From Chitinivibrionales bacterium (lineage in GTDB: Bacteria; Fibrobacterota; Chitinivibrionia; Chitinivibrionales; WJKA01): 32,569 bases of DNA. Made by a program: the position numbers and the translations under genes. The notes beneath the pieces are model-generated. The model did no database searches. It was given only the letters and a program-made list of their open reading frames with translations, and was not told the DNA's origin. The first letter of the stretch is position 1. Every line of letters starts with the position of its first letter. The stretch lies in the NCBI GenBank assembly GCA_014728215.1, contig WJLZ01000151.1, positions 1-32,569 on the forward strand, written 5' to 3'. Of this stretch, positions 1 through 7,920 are shown one piece after another.

Positions 1-156
1 CTCCACCGACTTGTCAGTCGAGCCGTCGTCGACAACAACAATCTCCACCGGCTGCTCTGTCTGAGCAAAAACACTCTCCAGGCACTCGACAATAAACTTT
101 TCTCCATTGTAGAGGGGAATGATGACGCTGACAGTGGGGTGTCCGGATCTATTCAT
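1..156 (-). CDS. Family 2 glycosyltransferase, N-terminal part (runs off the window)
   Basis: The first 52 codons of a minus-strand gene are visible, beginning at the ATG at 154-156. The start of a GT-A fold is clear: [14 protein letters not shown] (residues 9-22) followed by [11 protein letters not shown] (about 38-48), the nucleotide-sugar binding strand and DDGS turn of GT2 enzymes. Family members transfer a sugar from an NDP-sugar to a growing glycan at the cytoplasmic face of the inner membrane. Acceptor and donor cannot be told from this fragment. It is transcribed in the same direction as the GT4 gene upstream (stop at 263), with about 100 bp between them, so the two probably share a transcript. 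The C-terminal four fifths or so lies outside the window; nothing suggests truncation beyond that. Confidence 0.85.
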   Translation of the reverse strand, partial: MNRSGHPTVSVIIPLYNGEKFIVECLESVFAQTEQPVEIVVVDDGSTDKSVE

Positions 157-262
157 CGTTCTCGTCCCCGGATATCTTCTTCCTCTCATATCGTTGTCGC
201 AAATCTTCTCCCATTTCCATTCCTCTTCATTCAACCTGATCATTCTCGTAATCATTCATAGA

Positions 263-1495
263 TCATTTTAAATGAGGACCACTTCTCACTTCCCCAATAA
301 ACCCGATCAACCGCTCCGAACGTTTCTCCCACGAAAATTCTCGTGCCGATTCCTGTGCACCTTTACAGAGCTGCGAATGCAGTGCATTGTCGGTAAAGAG
401 TTCGGTTATGGCCCGGGAGAGAGAACCGGTGTTTTCGACTTCGAAGAACAGTCCGTTTCTGCGGTCGCTCACGATATGTTCGGTTGTCGGCAGCCGGGGG
501 GCGATAACGGGGAGGCCTGCCGCAAAGTAATCTAAAATCTTTGTCGGACTTAAAAGGGCAAGGCTGAAAAAATATTTCTTATATGAAGCCAGTCCCGCAT
601 GTGCTTCGCTAAGAAGATAGTCGACCATTTCCCGGTGGGGAATCCATTCTCTGAGTTCCATCCGGTCGCTCAAACCTTCTCTGTTAATCCGTTCCTGCAG
701 CTTTTTGTTATTTTCGCCCCCGATTCCGAGCCAGGTAAAGGAGAGGTTGAGTGAACGGGTCTGGTGGAGGGCTTCGAATATGCTGTTGATATCAACATAG
801 GGAGAAGGCCGTCCGCAATAGACCAGGCGTTTCGGTTTGGAGGAGGAGATAGTCTTTTTCGGATCTTTCTGTTCAGGAAGGATCATCGATGCCAGTGGAA
901 GGACGGTGATGGGAATGGTCACGAAATCTTTGCCATACAGTTCTTTCTGGGGGGGAGCTATGCAGATCAGGCCGTCAATTTGATTGAGAAACAAGCGTTC
1001 GATAAGGCGAAACTGGTTTGACAGCCCTAATGTTTTGTGTTTGTGCCGCTGACCGATTGCGGGGAGTGTTTCCATGCCATGGTAGGCATGGGATTCGAAC
1101 AAGACGGTATAACCGAATATTTTTTTCAGCAATACGAGATAGGGAAGAAACGTCGTATTTCGTGAGATTACAACGGCCCCCTTTTTACCTGCCTCTCGTA
1201 TAATGTGTCGACATGCTCTGATAAAAAATACTGGTGTAGCTTTGATTTTATTAAAAATGATTCTTTTAAAGGGAATCACTTTATAGGTATCGAGAGGGGG
1301 TAAACCGAATTTCTGTTCGAGCATCGCAGCGGTGTCCCATGTCGGCTCGCCTTCGACAATAAAGGTTGTTGATACCCCTTGCCGTGCCAGACTCCAGGTC
1401 GACATGGTGGAAACGGTGGCCATCGGTGACGGCGCCAGCCAGTTGAATTTGTTGATGAAAAATAGCTTGAGTTTATTTGTTTGAAATTCGGACAT
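263..1495 (-). CDS. Family 4 glycosyltransferase (GT-B fold)
   Basis: A 410-residue GT4 retaining glycosyltransferase, probably acting on lipopolysaccharide or another surface glycan from the cytosol. Visible features are the N-terminal Rossmann half with KLFFINKFNW, the linker strand RLVYCGRPSPYVDI opening the C-terminal half, and the donor-binding block SPTKILDYFAAGLPVIAP (about 316-333), which takes the place of the classic E-x7-E motif. The frame stays open to a GTG at 1561, but those 22 codons read through spacer words (ccactcc/ccactatt), so the ATG at 1493-1495 (MSEFQTNKLKLFFI) is preferred; neither start has a convincing ribosome-binding site. It points away from the GT9 gene at 1835, leaving a divergent spacer of about 340 bp. 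Family is certain; substrate is unknown. Confidence 0.85.
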   Translation of the reverse strand: MSEFQTNKLKLFFINKFNWLAPSPMATVSTMSTWSLARQGVSTTFIVEGEPTWDTAAMLEQKFGLPPLDTYKVIPFKRIIFNKIKATPVFFIRACRHIIREAGKKGAVVISRNTTFLPYLVLLKKIFGYTVLFESHAYHGMETLPAIGQRHKHKTLGLSNQFRLIERLFLNQIDGLICIAPPQKELYGKDFVTIPITVLPLASMILPEQKDPKKTISSSKPKRLVYCGRPSPYVDINSIFEALHQTRSLNLSFTWLGIGGENNKKLQERINREGLSDRMELREWIPHREMVDYLLSEAHAGLASYKKYFFSLALLSPTKILDYFAAGLPVIAPRLPTTEHIVSDRRNGLFFEVENTGSLSRAITELFTDNALHSQLCKGAQESAREFSWEKRSERLIGFIGEVRSGPHLK

Positions 1496-1834
1496 AAGTA
1501 ATCTTAAAAACGGGCTGATAGAGTAATGCAATCCCACCACTCCACTATTCCACTCCTTCACCTAATCCAAAATACCTTTCGTTTCGCTCTCAGAGAAAGA
1601 TTTGGGGGCCGAAATGTATTTTACGGTGGGAAGAATCGGGAGGTCGGAGTATTCCCGATGCGTTCGGGACAGGTGGAGTAACGGGATAAATTGCATATAG
1701 TTTCAATGCTGGTTTTACAGATAATTGTTTTCGCATACCCGTATTTTTCATCACCTCACTACTCCACTACACCTTGTTTCGCTCAGTGCATCACTCATCC
1801 ACCTCTTTCTTATTTTTAATTGTTCCAGGTTTCC
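1496..1834. other. Divergent spacer with short repeat words and a hairpin
   Basis: This 339-bp spacer separates the minus-strand GT4 and plus-strand GT9 genes and should hold both promoters, but I see no convincing -35/-10 pair. It is built from recurring words: ccactccactattccactcc near 1537-1556, cacctcactactccactac near 1752-1770, and ggtggagtaacggg near 1672-1685 in the opposite sense. A hairpin lies at 1653-1669 (tcccga-tgcgt-tcggga); its left arm could alternatively pair with atcggga at 1635-1641. No protein-like frame is visible. Confidence 0.5.
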
Positions 1835-2809
1835 ATGCAATCAGCAACCAGACCTCATAACAGCACTGCAGTACTTATGCCCAACTGGCTTGGGGATTGT
1901 CTGTGTGCGCTGGCGGTGATTAACAGTAATTTCCCCCGGGAACAAGCGGGGCCGGCGCTGATTGTCCCGCCTCAGTTTGTTGGATTGCTCACCGAATTCT
2001 CGGATTATTTCCTGATTCCGTATAAACGGAAAAACCACGAAGAGCTGAAAGAAAGTTTCGCTCTGGTTCGTAAGGAAAACTTTGAAAGCGTATATATCGT
2101 GCCCCATTCCTTTTCATCAGCGCTTTTTGCCCTTCGCAGCGGTATTCCCTATCGAGTGGGAATCGGTGCCGAATTGCGGAGTCTCTTTTTAACACGGCGG
2201 GTTTCTCGTTCCGCAGCCACACGAAAAAATCATATTACCAGTGAGTATGCATCCGTGTTGGAGGCAGGGAATTTTGATCCGGCAGCTTGGGGAGGGGTAC
2301 AAATCAACAAAGATATCCGCTATGACGATTATATTGTTTTCTGTCCCGGGGCCCGTTATGGGCCGGCCAAGCGATGGCCCGGGTATAAAGAGCTTGCCCT
2401 GATTTTTGGTGATAAAAGAATTTTACTCCTTGGTGACACACGTGATTGGGAGCAGGCTGACGATATCGCAACACGTGCGCCTGAGCGCATAACGAATCTG
2501 GCCGGCGTCACCAGTCTTGTCGAGGCTGCCCGGATCATTGCGGGGGCAGAAATCGTCATTTCAAACGATTCGGGCCTGATGCACCTTGCCGGATTTCTGG
2601 GAACCCCGGTTGTGGGCCTTTTCTGTTCCACTTCACCGGCCTGGACCCATCCCTTGGGAAAAGCATCACTTGCAGCCGCCGCCGAAATACAGTGTCGCCC
2701 TTGCTTTAAGAGAACGTGTAAGTACGGTCATTACAAATGCCACAGCCTGATCACCCCGGAGCGGGTGGCGGAGCTTGCAGCGCAGGCCATGAAGGACGAG
2801 AAGGAGTGA
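1835..2809 (+). CDS. waaF: Family 9 glycosyltransferase, lipopolysaccharide heptosyltransferase II type
   Basis: A 324-residue GT9 enzyme. Heptosyltransferase II adds the second ADP-heptose-derived heptose to the inner core of lipopolysaccharide on the cytosolic side of the inner membrane. Seen here: MPNWLGDCL (15-23, usually PNWLGD in WaaF), the donor loop PGARYGPAKRWP (171-182), SNDSGLMHLAG (243-253) and a WaaF-style cysteine-rich tail C287-x2-C290FKRTC-x6-C302 followed by ITPERV. The frame opens at a TTG at 1820; the ATG at 1835 is chosen because it has AGG five bases upstream and leaves a normal lead-in to PNWLGD. A later ATG at 1877 would cut into the first strand. It is the first plus-strand gene of the cluster. 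The exact sugar is inferred from family resemblance only. Confidence 0.8.
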   Translation: MQSATRPHNSTAVLMPNWLGDCLCALAVINSNFPREQAGPALIVPPQFVGLLTEFSDYFLIPYKRKNHEELKESFALVRKENFESVYIVPHSFSSALFALRSGIPYRVGIGAELRSLFLTRRVSRSAATRKNHITSEYASVLEAGNFDPAAWGGVQINKDIRYDDYIVFCPGARYGPAKRWPGYKELALIFGDKRILLLGDTRDWEQADDIATRAPERITNLAGVTSLVEAARIIAGAEIVISNDSGLMHLAGFLGTPVVGLFCSTSPAWTHPLGKASLAAAAEIQCRPCFKRTCKYGHYKCHSLITPERVAELAAQAMKDEKE

Positions 2810-2963
2810 AGAAATTCGAAACTCGAAATAATGCTGAAGAGGGATGCTGGCCTCTGGCTTCTGGTTTCTGGATGCCTGTCTCCATTATCCCGGTCCATTA
2901 TCGTAATCTATTATCCTGCTTTATCCTGAATCCTGAACCCCGAACCCTGGACCCTCTCCACCC
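2810..2963. repeat. Degenerate dispersed spacer repeat, copy A
   Basis: A 154-bp non-coding spacer between two glycosyltransferase genes made of near-repeated words: gaaattcgaaactcgaa, then ctgg units (gatgctgg, ctctggcttctggtttctgg), then ccattat-type words, then tcctgaatcctgaacc and cgaaccctggaccct. Its core, from gatgctgg at about 2843 through taatctattatc at about 2920, can be aligned by eye with the reverse strand of the element at 10891-11068. It also supplies the upstream region of the next gene, which therefore lacks a ribosome-binding site. Confidence 0.55.
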
Positions 2964-4046
2964 ATGAATATTGCCTTCATGAATTCAATCCCCGCCTCTG
3001 TCTGGCGCGGCGGTGAAAAATGGATGGTCAATGCCGCTGCCGGTTTGCATGACAAGGGGCACTCAGTAATCTGTATCGGTAAGAATAATGCCGAGTGGTT
3101 GAAACGGGCCAAACATCGAGGTGTGCCCATCAAAGAATATCCCATCCATATGGATTTTGATCCTGTCATGATAGTCAGGTTGTGGTGTTTTTTCAGAAAA
3201 AACAGTATCGATGTGCTCTGCTGCAATTTTGAAAAGGATGTTCGTATCGGTGGAATAGCGGCAAAACTGGCGGGGATACAAAAGATTTTTGTGAGAAAAG
3301 GCCTTGCCCTTCTCTATGAAAAATTCCGTTATCGTATGGCCTATAAATATATTGTCGATGAGATTATTACGCCGGCGGAATCGATTAAAAGGACCTTCAG
3401 GAAATTTGACTGGATCAATCAGGACGACGTGCATGTGGTGCCCAATGGTGTTGAAATTCCTGATACGTCAGGGTGGGACAGGCGCTATTTGAAGAAGACG
3501 ATTGATATGAGTGACGGATTGCCGGTGATACTTGCCGCCGGACGGTTGTTTTCACAAAAGGGATTCGAATATCTTATCGAGGCAGTAGAAAAAGTAAACT
3601 ACTCGGGCAGGCCGGTGCGATGTGCAATCGCTGGTGGGGGTGACGATACCCCGTACAGGTCGCTGGCCCGGAAGCTTGGCATCAAAGACAGGGTGCATTT
3701 TCTCGGAGAACGTTCGGATCTGCCCCGGCTCATGTACGGCGCTGATATTTTCGTCCTCAGTTCTATCGATGAAGGTCTTCCCAATGTAGTACTTGAGGCT
3801 ATGAGTGTGGGTACGCCGGTTGTAGCGACCCGGGCCGGGGATGCCGGGGAGATAATCACCGACAGTACCGAGGGGTACCTGGTGCCGGTTGGGGATTCTT
3901 CACTTTTAGCCGAAAAAATAACCGGACTTCTCGAAAACGAGGATGAGCGGAAGCGGTTTTCGAAGCGATGTATTCAAACCGTAAAGGAACGGTATTCCAT
4001 TTCGGTGATGATTGATCGGCTGAATGCATTAGTTACATCGGTATGA
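2964..4046 (+). CDS. Family 4 glycosyltransferase
   Basis: A 360-residue GT4 enzyme of the lipopolysaccharide/surface-glycan cluster, predicted to be cytosolic and membrane-associated. The N-terminal domain carries an acceptor-side glycine-rich motif (WRGGEKWMVNAAAGL, about 14-28). The C-terminal domain shows VILAAGRLFSQKG and the E270-x7-E278 signature within DEGLPNVVLEAMSVGTPVV. The next gene has the same N-terminal pattern (W-x-GG-x-EKW-x-VN-x-A-x-GL) and identical length, which points to a tandem duplication. The ATG at 2964 is the only sensible start; it directly follows the repeat spacer and has no Shine-Dalgarno sequence. Acceptor and donor are not determinable. Confidence 0.85.
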   Translation: MNIAFMNSIPASVWRGGEKWMVNAAAGLHDKGHSVICIGKNNAEWLKRAKHRGVPIKEYPIHMDFDPVMIVRLWCFFRKNSIDVLCCNFEKDVRIGGIAAKLAGIQKIFVRKGLALLYEKFRYRMAYKYIVDEIITPAESIKRTFRKFDWINQDDVHVVPNGVEIPDTSGWDRRYLKKTIDMSDGLPVILAAGRLFSQKGFEYLIEAVEKVNYSGRPVRCAIAGGGDDTPYRSLARKLGIKDRVHFLGERSDLPRLMYGADIFVLSSIDEGLPNVVLEAMSVGTPVVATRAGDAGEIITDSTEGYLVPVGDSSLLAEKITGLLENEDERKRFSKRCIQTVKERYSISVMIDRLNALVTSV

Positions 4047-4056
4047 ATGGTAAAAG

Positions 4057-5139
4057 ATGAATATTCTATTCCTGAATTCATCGAAAGAATGGGGCGGCAA
4101 TGAGAAATGGACCGTCAACGTAGCCTGTGGACTGGCCGAACGGGGACACACCATCTACTTTGGACTCCGATCATCGGTGATACGGGACCGGATATGGAGC
4201 AAAAAGGTTTCGGTTATAACATTTCCTTTTGCCAACAATCTCGATTTTTTTACGAGTATTCGTATCTTGTCGGTGTTGTACCGTCATGCCATCGATTATG
4301 TCGTTCCAACAAAACAGCGTGAGTATGTGCTTGCCGGATTGGCGGGGAAATTCCGGAAAAAAACAAAAACGGTGTTCAGGTTCGGTATCGAAAGACCCCT
4401 CCACAATTTCAGAAACCGTTTCGCATTCTGTTCTCTCGCCGATTTGGTGATTGTCAATTCCTTGCGGGTAGTTAATGCCCTGAAACAGACGTCGTGTTTT
4501 GATAGTAATAAATGCAGACTCCTTCATAACGGTGTAGAATTGCCTTCGGATACAAACCAGTTACGGGATGAGTATCGTTCCATGCTCGATGTTGGACCGG
4601 AGACGACGATGATCCTTGTTGTCGGAAGGCTTGCCCGTCAGAAACGAATCGATCTCGCGATTGAGATGGGTAAGGTGCTTGTAGAAAAAGGGTGCTCCGT
4701 CAAGCTTGTTGTTGTCGGTTCAGGCGGTGCAATGGATACGTATCGCAATCTGATACAGGCACTGGATATGGATAAACATGTTGTATTGGCCGGTCACCGG
4801 GATGATATACAGGGTTTCTATCAGGCCGCGGATATTTTCTGGTTAACATCCCGGTCCGAAGGCATGTCCAATGCCATGCTCGAGGCCATGGCCCATGCCC
4901 TTCCGGTGGTCGCTTTTGATATTGCAGGGGTCTCGGAGGTTTTGAAAAACGGCCACAACGGTATGGTTGTTCCCTTTGGTAAAACGAAGGAGTTTGTGCA
5001 ATCGAGCCTGAAGTTGATTGAAAACAGGGGGCTCGGCAAAGATATCGGTGCACGGGCCTGTGAAGCGATACAAAGCGATTTTTCGCTTGAACGGATGTAC
5101 GAAAATCTTGAGTCTCTTTTAATGTCCGAACACGTGTAG
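4057..5139 (+). CDS. Family 4 glycosyltransferase, probable tandem paralogue of the preceding gene
   Basis: A 360-residue GT4 enzyme, 10 bp after the previous stop. The N-terminal half has WGGNEKWTVNVACGL (about 12-26). The C-terminal half has ILVVGRLARQKR and E268-x7-E276 in SEGMSNAMLEAMAHALPVV. The close match of the N-terminal motif and the identical length to its upstream neighbour suggest duplication and divergence, so the two may add related sugars to successive acceptors. The ATG at 4057 is preceded only by a weak ggtaaaag, consistent with translational coupling. Only three bases separate its stop from the next start. Confidence 0.85.
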   Translation: MNILFLNSSKEWGGNEKWTVNVACGLAERGHTIYFGLRSSVIRDRIWSKKVSVITFPFANNLDFFTSIRILSVLYRHAIDYVVPTKQREYVLAGLAGKFRKKTKTVFRFGIERPLHNFRNRFAFCSLADLVIVNSLRVVNALKQTSCFDSNKCRLLHNGVELPSDTNQLRDEYRSMLDVGPETTMILVVGRLARQKRIDLAIEMGKVLVEKGCSVKLVVVGSGGAMDTYRNLIQALDMDKHVVLAGHRDDIQGFYQAADIFWLTSRSEGMSNAMLEAMAHALPVVAFDIAGVSEVLKNGHNGMVVPFGKTKEFVQSSLKLIENRGLGKDIGARACEAIQSDFSLERMYENLESLLMSEHV

Positions 5140-5142
5140 TAT

Positions 5143-6225
5143 ATGGTAAAAAAAATACGCTATTCTCTTTTTCTTCGATTGCTTGCTTATATTTTCAGAA
5201 AGCCTTCGCACGCTGCTTCTTCCCGGAATATTCGGAAAATTGCGGTACTTCGTCCGGGAAAAATCGGCGATATGCTTGTTGCAACCCCCTTTTTCGAGGC
5301 AGCTTTCGATAATGGAATCAAAGATATTACCGTCATTTGCAGTTCCTATAACGAAATCGTAATCCGCCATAATCCTTATGTCAGGGAGCTGAAAGCCGTT
5401 AATTTCCACAATATGTTTCAAGTGATACGGCTGACACTATGGTTGCGCAGGGAGCGGTTCGATCTGATTGTCGATCTCACCCCCGGCATGTCAAATACCT
5501 GCTTTCTGATTTCCCGCTGTGCCGGTGCGGGCGTGGCCCTTGCCGGTTTGCACAAGAAAAATGTTGCCGATGAATACGATTATGTATTTGATCTTGATGA
5601 CAGGCATATGGTCGATCAGAATATCGCCCTTGTGGAAAAGATTACCGGAAAGCCGATATCCCGGTCTTATCAAATGAAAATCGCTGCCCCACCCGAGGCT
5701 TGCAGGGACGCAGAATTATTTATACACCGTCTGAATGAAACCCATGCAGACAGCAGCATGTTCGTTGGAATTAATCTTTCGGCCGGTGCAAAAATCCGAC
5801 AATGGAATGCCGATCGGTATGAAAAGCTTATCGAAAAGCTCCTTCGCAATCCTGTGGCCGTGGTTCTGTTTGCCGTGGAAGATCAGGCTGAATGGGCGCT
5901 GAATTTTGCGGATAGATATCAGAATGTCGAAACCGTGCCCCGAAGCAGTCTTATAATCGTGTCGGAGATTATCCGGCATCTGCAATTGTTTATTTCCCCG
6001 GATACATCATTGATATCGATAGCATCGTCGCACAACGTTCCGGTGGCGGGTATGTATATTGATCATAAGCAAACGCTTATGCGATGGTCGCCCTACAATG
6101 TGCCGCACGAAATTATCCGCGCACCCGAAGGAACGACTGTCAATGAAATATCGCCGCGGGAGGTATATGCCGCAGCGGTTTTGCTGCTTAAAGAAGTGTA
6201 TAATGTAACGTTGCGACCGGAATAA
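5143..6225 (+). CDS. Family 9 glycosyltransferase (heptosyltransferase-like)
   Basis: A second GT9 protein of 360 residues. The hallmark N-terminal strand and loop is present after a basic leader of about 30 residues: KIAVLRPGKIGDMLVATP. The donor-side region reads NLSAGAKIRQWNADRYEKL, followed by LFISPDTSLISIASSHNVPV, the S-x-DTS-x-x-x-H/A loop of the family. It lacks the WaaF-type cysteine-rich tail, so it is nearer to WaaC/WaaQ-type or generic GT9 enzymes. It follows the GT4 stop by three bases, and its length matches those neighbours only by chance (unrelated sequence). It probably adds heptose or a related sugar to the core oligosaccharide; that is inferred from family and context. Confidence 0.8.
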   Translation: MVKKIRYSLFLRLLAYIFRKPSHAASSRNIRKIAVLRPGKIGDMLVATPFFEAAFDNGIKDITVICSSYNEIVIRHNPYVRELKAVNFHNMFQVIRLTLWLRRERFDLIVDLTPGMSNTCFLISRCAGAGVALAGLHKKNVADEYDYVFDLDDRHMVDQNIALVEKITGKPISRSYQMKIAAPPEACRDAELFIHRLNETHADSSMFVGINLSAGAKIRQWNADRYEKLIEKLLRNPVAVVLFAVEDQAEWALNFADRYQNVETVPRSSLIIVSEIIRHLQLFISPDTSLISIASSHNVPVAGMYIDHKQTLMRWSPYNVPHEIIRAPEGTTVNEISPREVYAAAVLLLKEVYNVTLRPE

Positions 6226-6241
6226 TTCAGAAAGGTGATAC

Positions 6242-7144
6242 ATGAAAATCAGTGGGTTCTCCTTTGCTCGCAATGCTCAAAGGCTCTATTTCCCCATCGC
6301 GGAAGCAATTCAATCGATTCTGCCCATCTGTGATGAATTTATTATTGCGGTGGGCAAGGGAGATCAGGGAGACCAGACTCGTGAAATTATCGAAAATATT
6401 AACGATCCGAAAATTACAATAATCGACACCGAATGGACCGATCGTGAGAAATTAAAAGGTGGAATTCACAGTCAACAGACCAATATTGCTCTCAGAGCGT
6501 GCACCGGTGACTGGTGCTTTTATGTCCAGGCCGATGAAGTTGTTCATGAGAAATATTTACCTGTTATCAAGCAGCGGTGCGAGCAGTTGCTCGACGACAA
6601 AGATGTTGAGGGGCTTCTGTTCTCCTATAAACATTTCTGGGGTGACTACGACCATTATCATATTAATCATAAGTGGTATCCCAATGAAATTCGTATTATC
6701 CGGAATGGACTGGGTATCGAATCGTGGGAGACTGCCCAGTCGTTCAGGCGGAATGGGGAGAAGCTCAAAGTGGCAAAAGTCGATGCAGATATTTATCATT
6801 ACGGATGGGTCCGTCCTCCCCATCTCATGCAGGCAAAGTCAAAGGAGATAAATACGACTCACTGGGGAAAATCAAAAGCAGATGCATACTATGCCGAAAG
6901 AGGGAATGAATTTCATTACGGATTACTCTCCCGTCTTCCGTTATTTAAAGAAACCCATCCTGCGGTTATGCAGGAGCGGATAGCAAAACTCGACTGGAAA
7001 GATAAACTTCAATACTCAGGCAAGCCTGTGATGATGCATAATCATGATAAGCTCAAATACCGTCTGTTAACCTTTATCGAACAAACATTTTTCGGAGGCA
7101 AACAGCTCGGCGGCTTTAAAAATTATATTCTTCTGAAAAAATGA
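6242..7144 (+). CDS. Family 2-like glycosyltransferase
   Basis: A 300-residue GT-A type protein. The N-terminus shows ISGFSFARNAQ and DEFIIAVGKGDQGD (31-44) in place of the usual VDDGS turn, and the metal/nucleotide site appears as DWCFYVQADEVVHE (90-103), an A-D-E version of DxD. The C-terminal part is rich in His, Tyr and Trp (KHFWGDYDHYHINHKWYPNE). Related proteins occur in surface polysaccharide clusters; the substrate is unknown. A good ribosome-binding site (aaaggtg) lies upstream of the ATG at 6242. The stop overlaps the next start as ATGA at 7141-7144, so the pair is translationally coupled. Confidence 0.75.
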   Translation: MKISGFSFARNAQRLYFPIAEAIQSILPICDEFIIAVGKGDQGDQTREIIENINDPKITIIDTEWTDREKLKGGIHSQQTNIALRACTGDWCFYVQADEVVHEKYLPVIKQRCEQLLDDKDVEGLLFSYKHFWGDYDHYHINHKWYPNEIRIIRNGLGIESWETAQSFRRNGEKLKVAKVDADIYHYGWVRPPHLMQAKSKEINTTHWGKSKADAYYAERGNEFHYGLLSRLPLFKETHPAVMQERIAKLDWKDKLQYSGKPVMMHNHDKLKYRLLTFIEQTFFGGKQLGGFKNYILLKK

Positions 7145-7920
7145 GTTGTATGTCGTCACAAAGTATACCCATTTCTGCTGTAATTATCGCCTGCAATGCC
7201 GAACGAACAATCGAGCGCTGTCTGAAAAGCCTTTCTTTTGCCGATGAAATTGTTGTTGTCGATTCATTGAGTGATGACTCAACGGTCGAAATCGCTAAAA
7301 AATATACTCCCCATGTCTATTCCCATACCTGGGAGGGGTATACTGCACAGAAGGAATTTGCCGTTGCAAAGGCATCCAATACGTGGATACTCTGGATCGA
7401 TTCGGATGAAGAGCTGTCCTCGCCTTTGCAAGAGGAGATGCGGAATGTTGCCGGTAACGATTTTGCCGCCTGTGCGCTTGCCCGCAAAGTAAATTATCTG
7501 GGAAAATGGATCAATTATTCCGGATGGTATCCCGACTGGGTGGTACGATTGTTCAACCGGGAAAAATCGACGTTCGACGGCAGTGTTGTTCATGAGAAAT
7601 TAATTGTTGAGGGCAAAATCAGGCGCCTTCGGGGAGAGCTATATCACTATCCTTATAAAGATATCAGTCATCATCTGGATAAAATCAACCGGTTTACGTC
7701 GCTGAGTGCTCAGAAGATGTTCGGGGAAAGTAAGACGGCCGGGGCCGGCGATTTGATTGTCAGGCCTTTTTGGAAGATTCTTCGAATGTATATATTCAAA
7801 GCCGGTTTCAGAGACGGGATGCACGGCATGATACTAGCCGTTATGGCGGGATATTATACTTTTTTAAAATATGCAAAACTCTGGCACCTATACCACACCG
7901 ATCCGGGTTCTTCAGCTTAA
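7141..7920 (+). CDS. Family 2 glycosyltransferase, WaaE/KdtX-like
   Basis: A 259-residue GT2 enzyme resembling the lipopolysaccharide-core beta-1,4-glucosyltransferases of the WaaE/KdtX group. Seen: ISAVIIACNAERTI (11-24), DEIVVVDSLSDDST (35-48), WILWIDSDEELS (82-93, the DxD metal site), then WVVRLFNREKSTFDG and VVHEKL typical of the group, with a hydrophobic stretch near the C-terminus that may seat it on the membrane. The start shares the ATGA overlap with the previous gene; a second in-frame ATG at 7150 is possible. Its 3' end overlaps the next gene by 50 bp. Sugar specificity is inferred from family resemblance only. Confidence 0.8.
   Translation: MSCMSSQSIPISAVIIACNAERTIERCLKSLSFADEIVVVDSLSDDSTVEIAKKYTPHVYSHTWEGYTAQKEFAVAKASNTWILWIDSDEELSSPLQEEMRNVAGNDFAACALARKVNYLGKWINYSGWYPDWVVRLFNREKSTFDGSVVHEKLIVEGKIRRLRGELYHYPYKDISHHLDKINRFTSLSAQKMFGESKTAGAGDLIVRPFWKILRMYIFKAGFRDGMHGMILAVMAGYYTFLKYAKLWHLYHTDPGSSA

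Noticed and set aside
1496-1561. N-terminal extension of the minus-strand GT4 protein from a GTG at 1561
   Set aside because: The 22 extra codons are translated spacer repeat words and precede the conserved first strand by an unusual distance.
5143-6225. Third member of the tandem duplication, because it also has 360 codons
   Set aside because: The sequence is GT9, unrelated to the two GT4 neighbours, so the equal length is coincidental.
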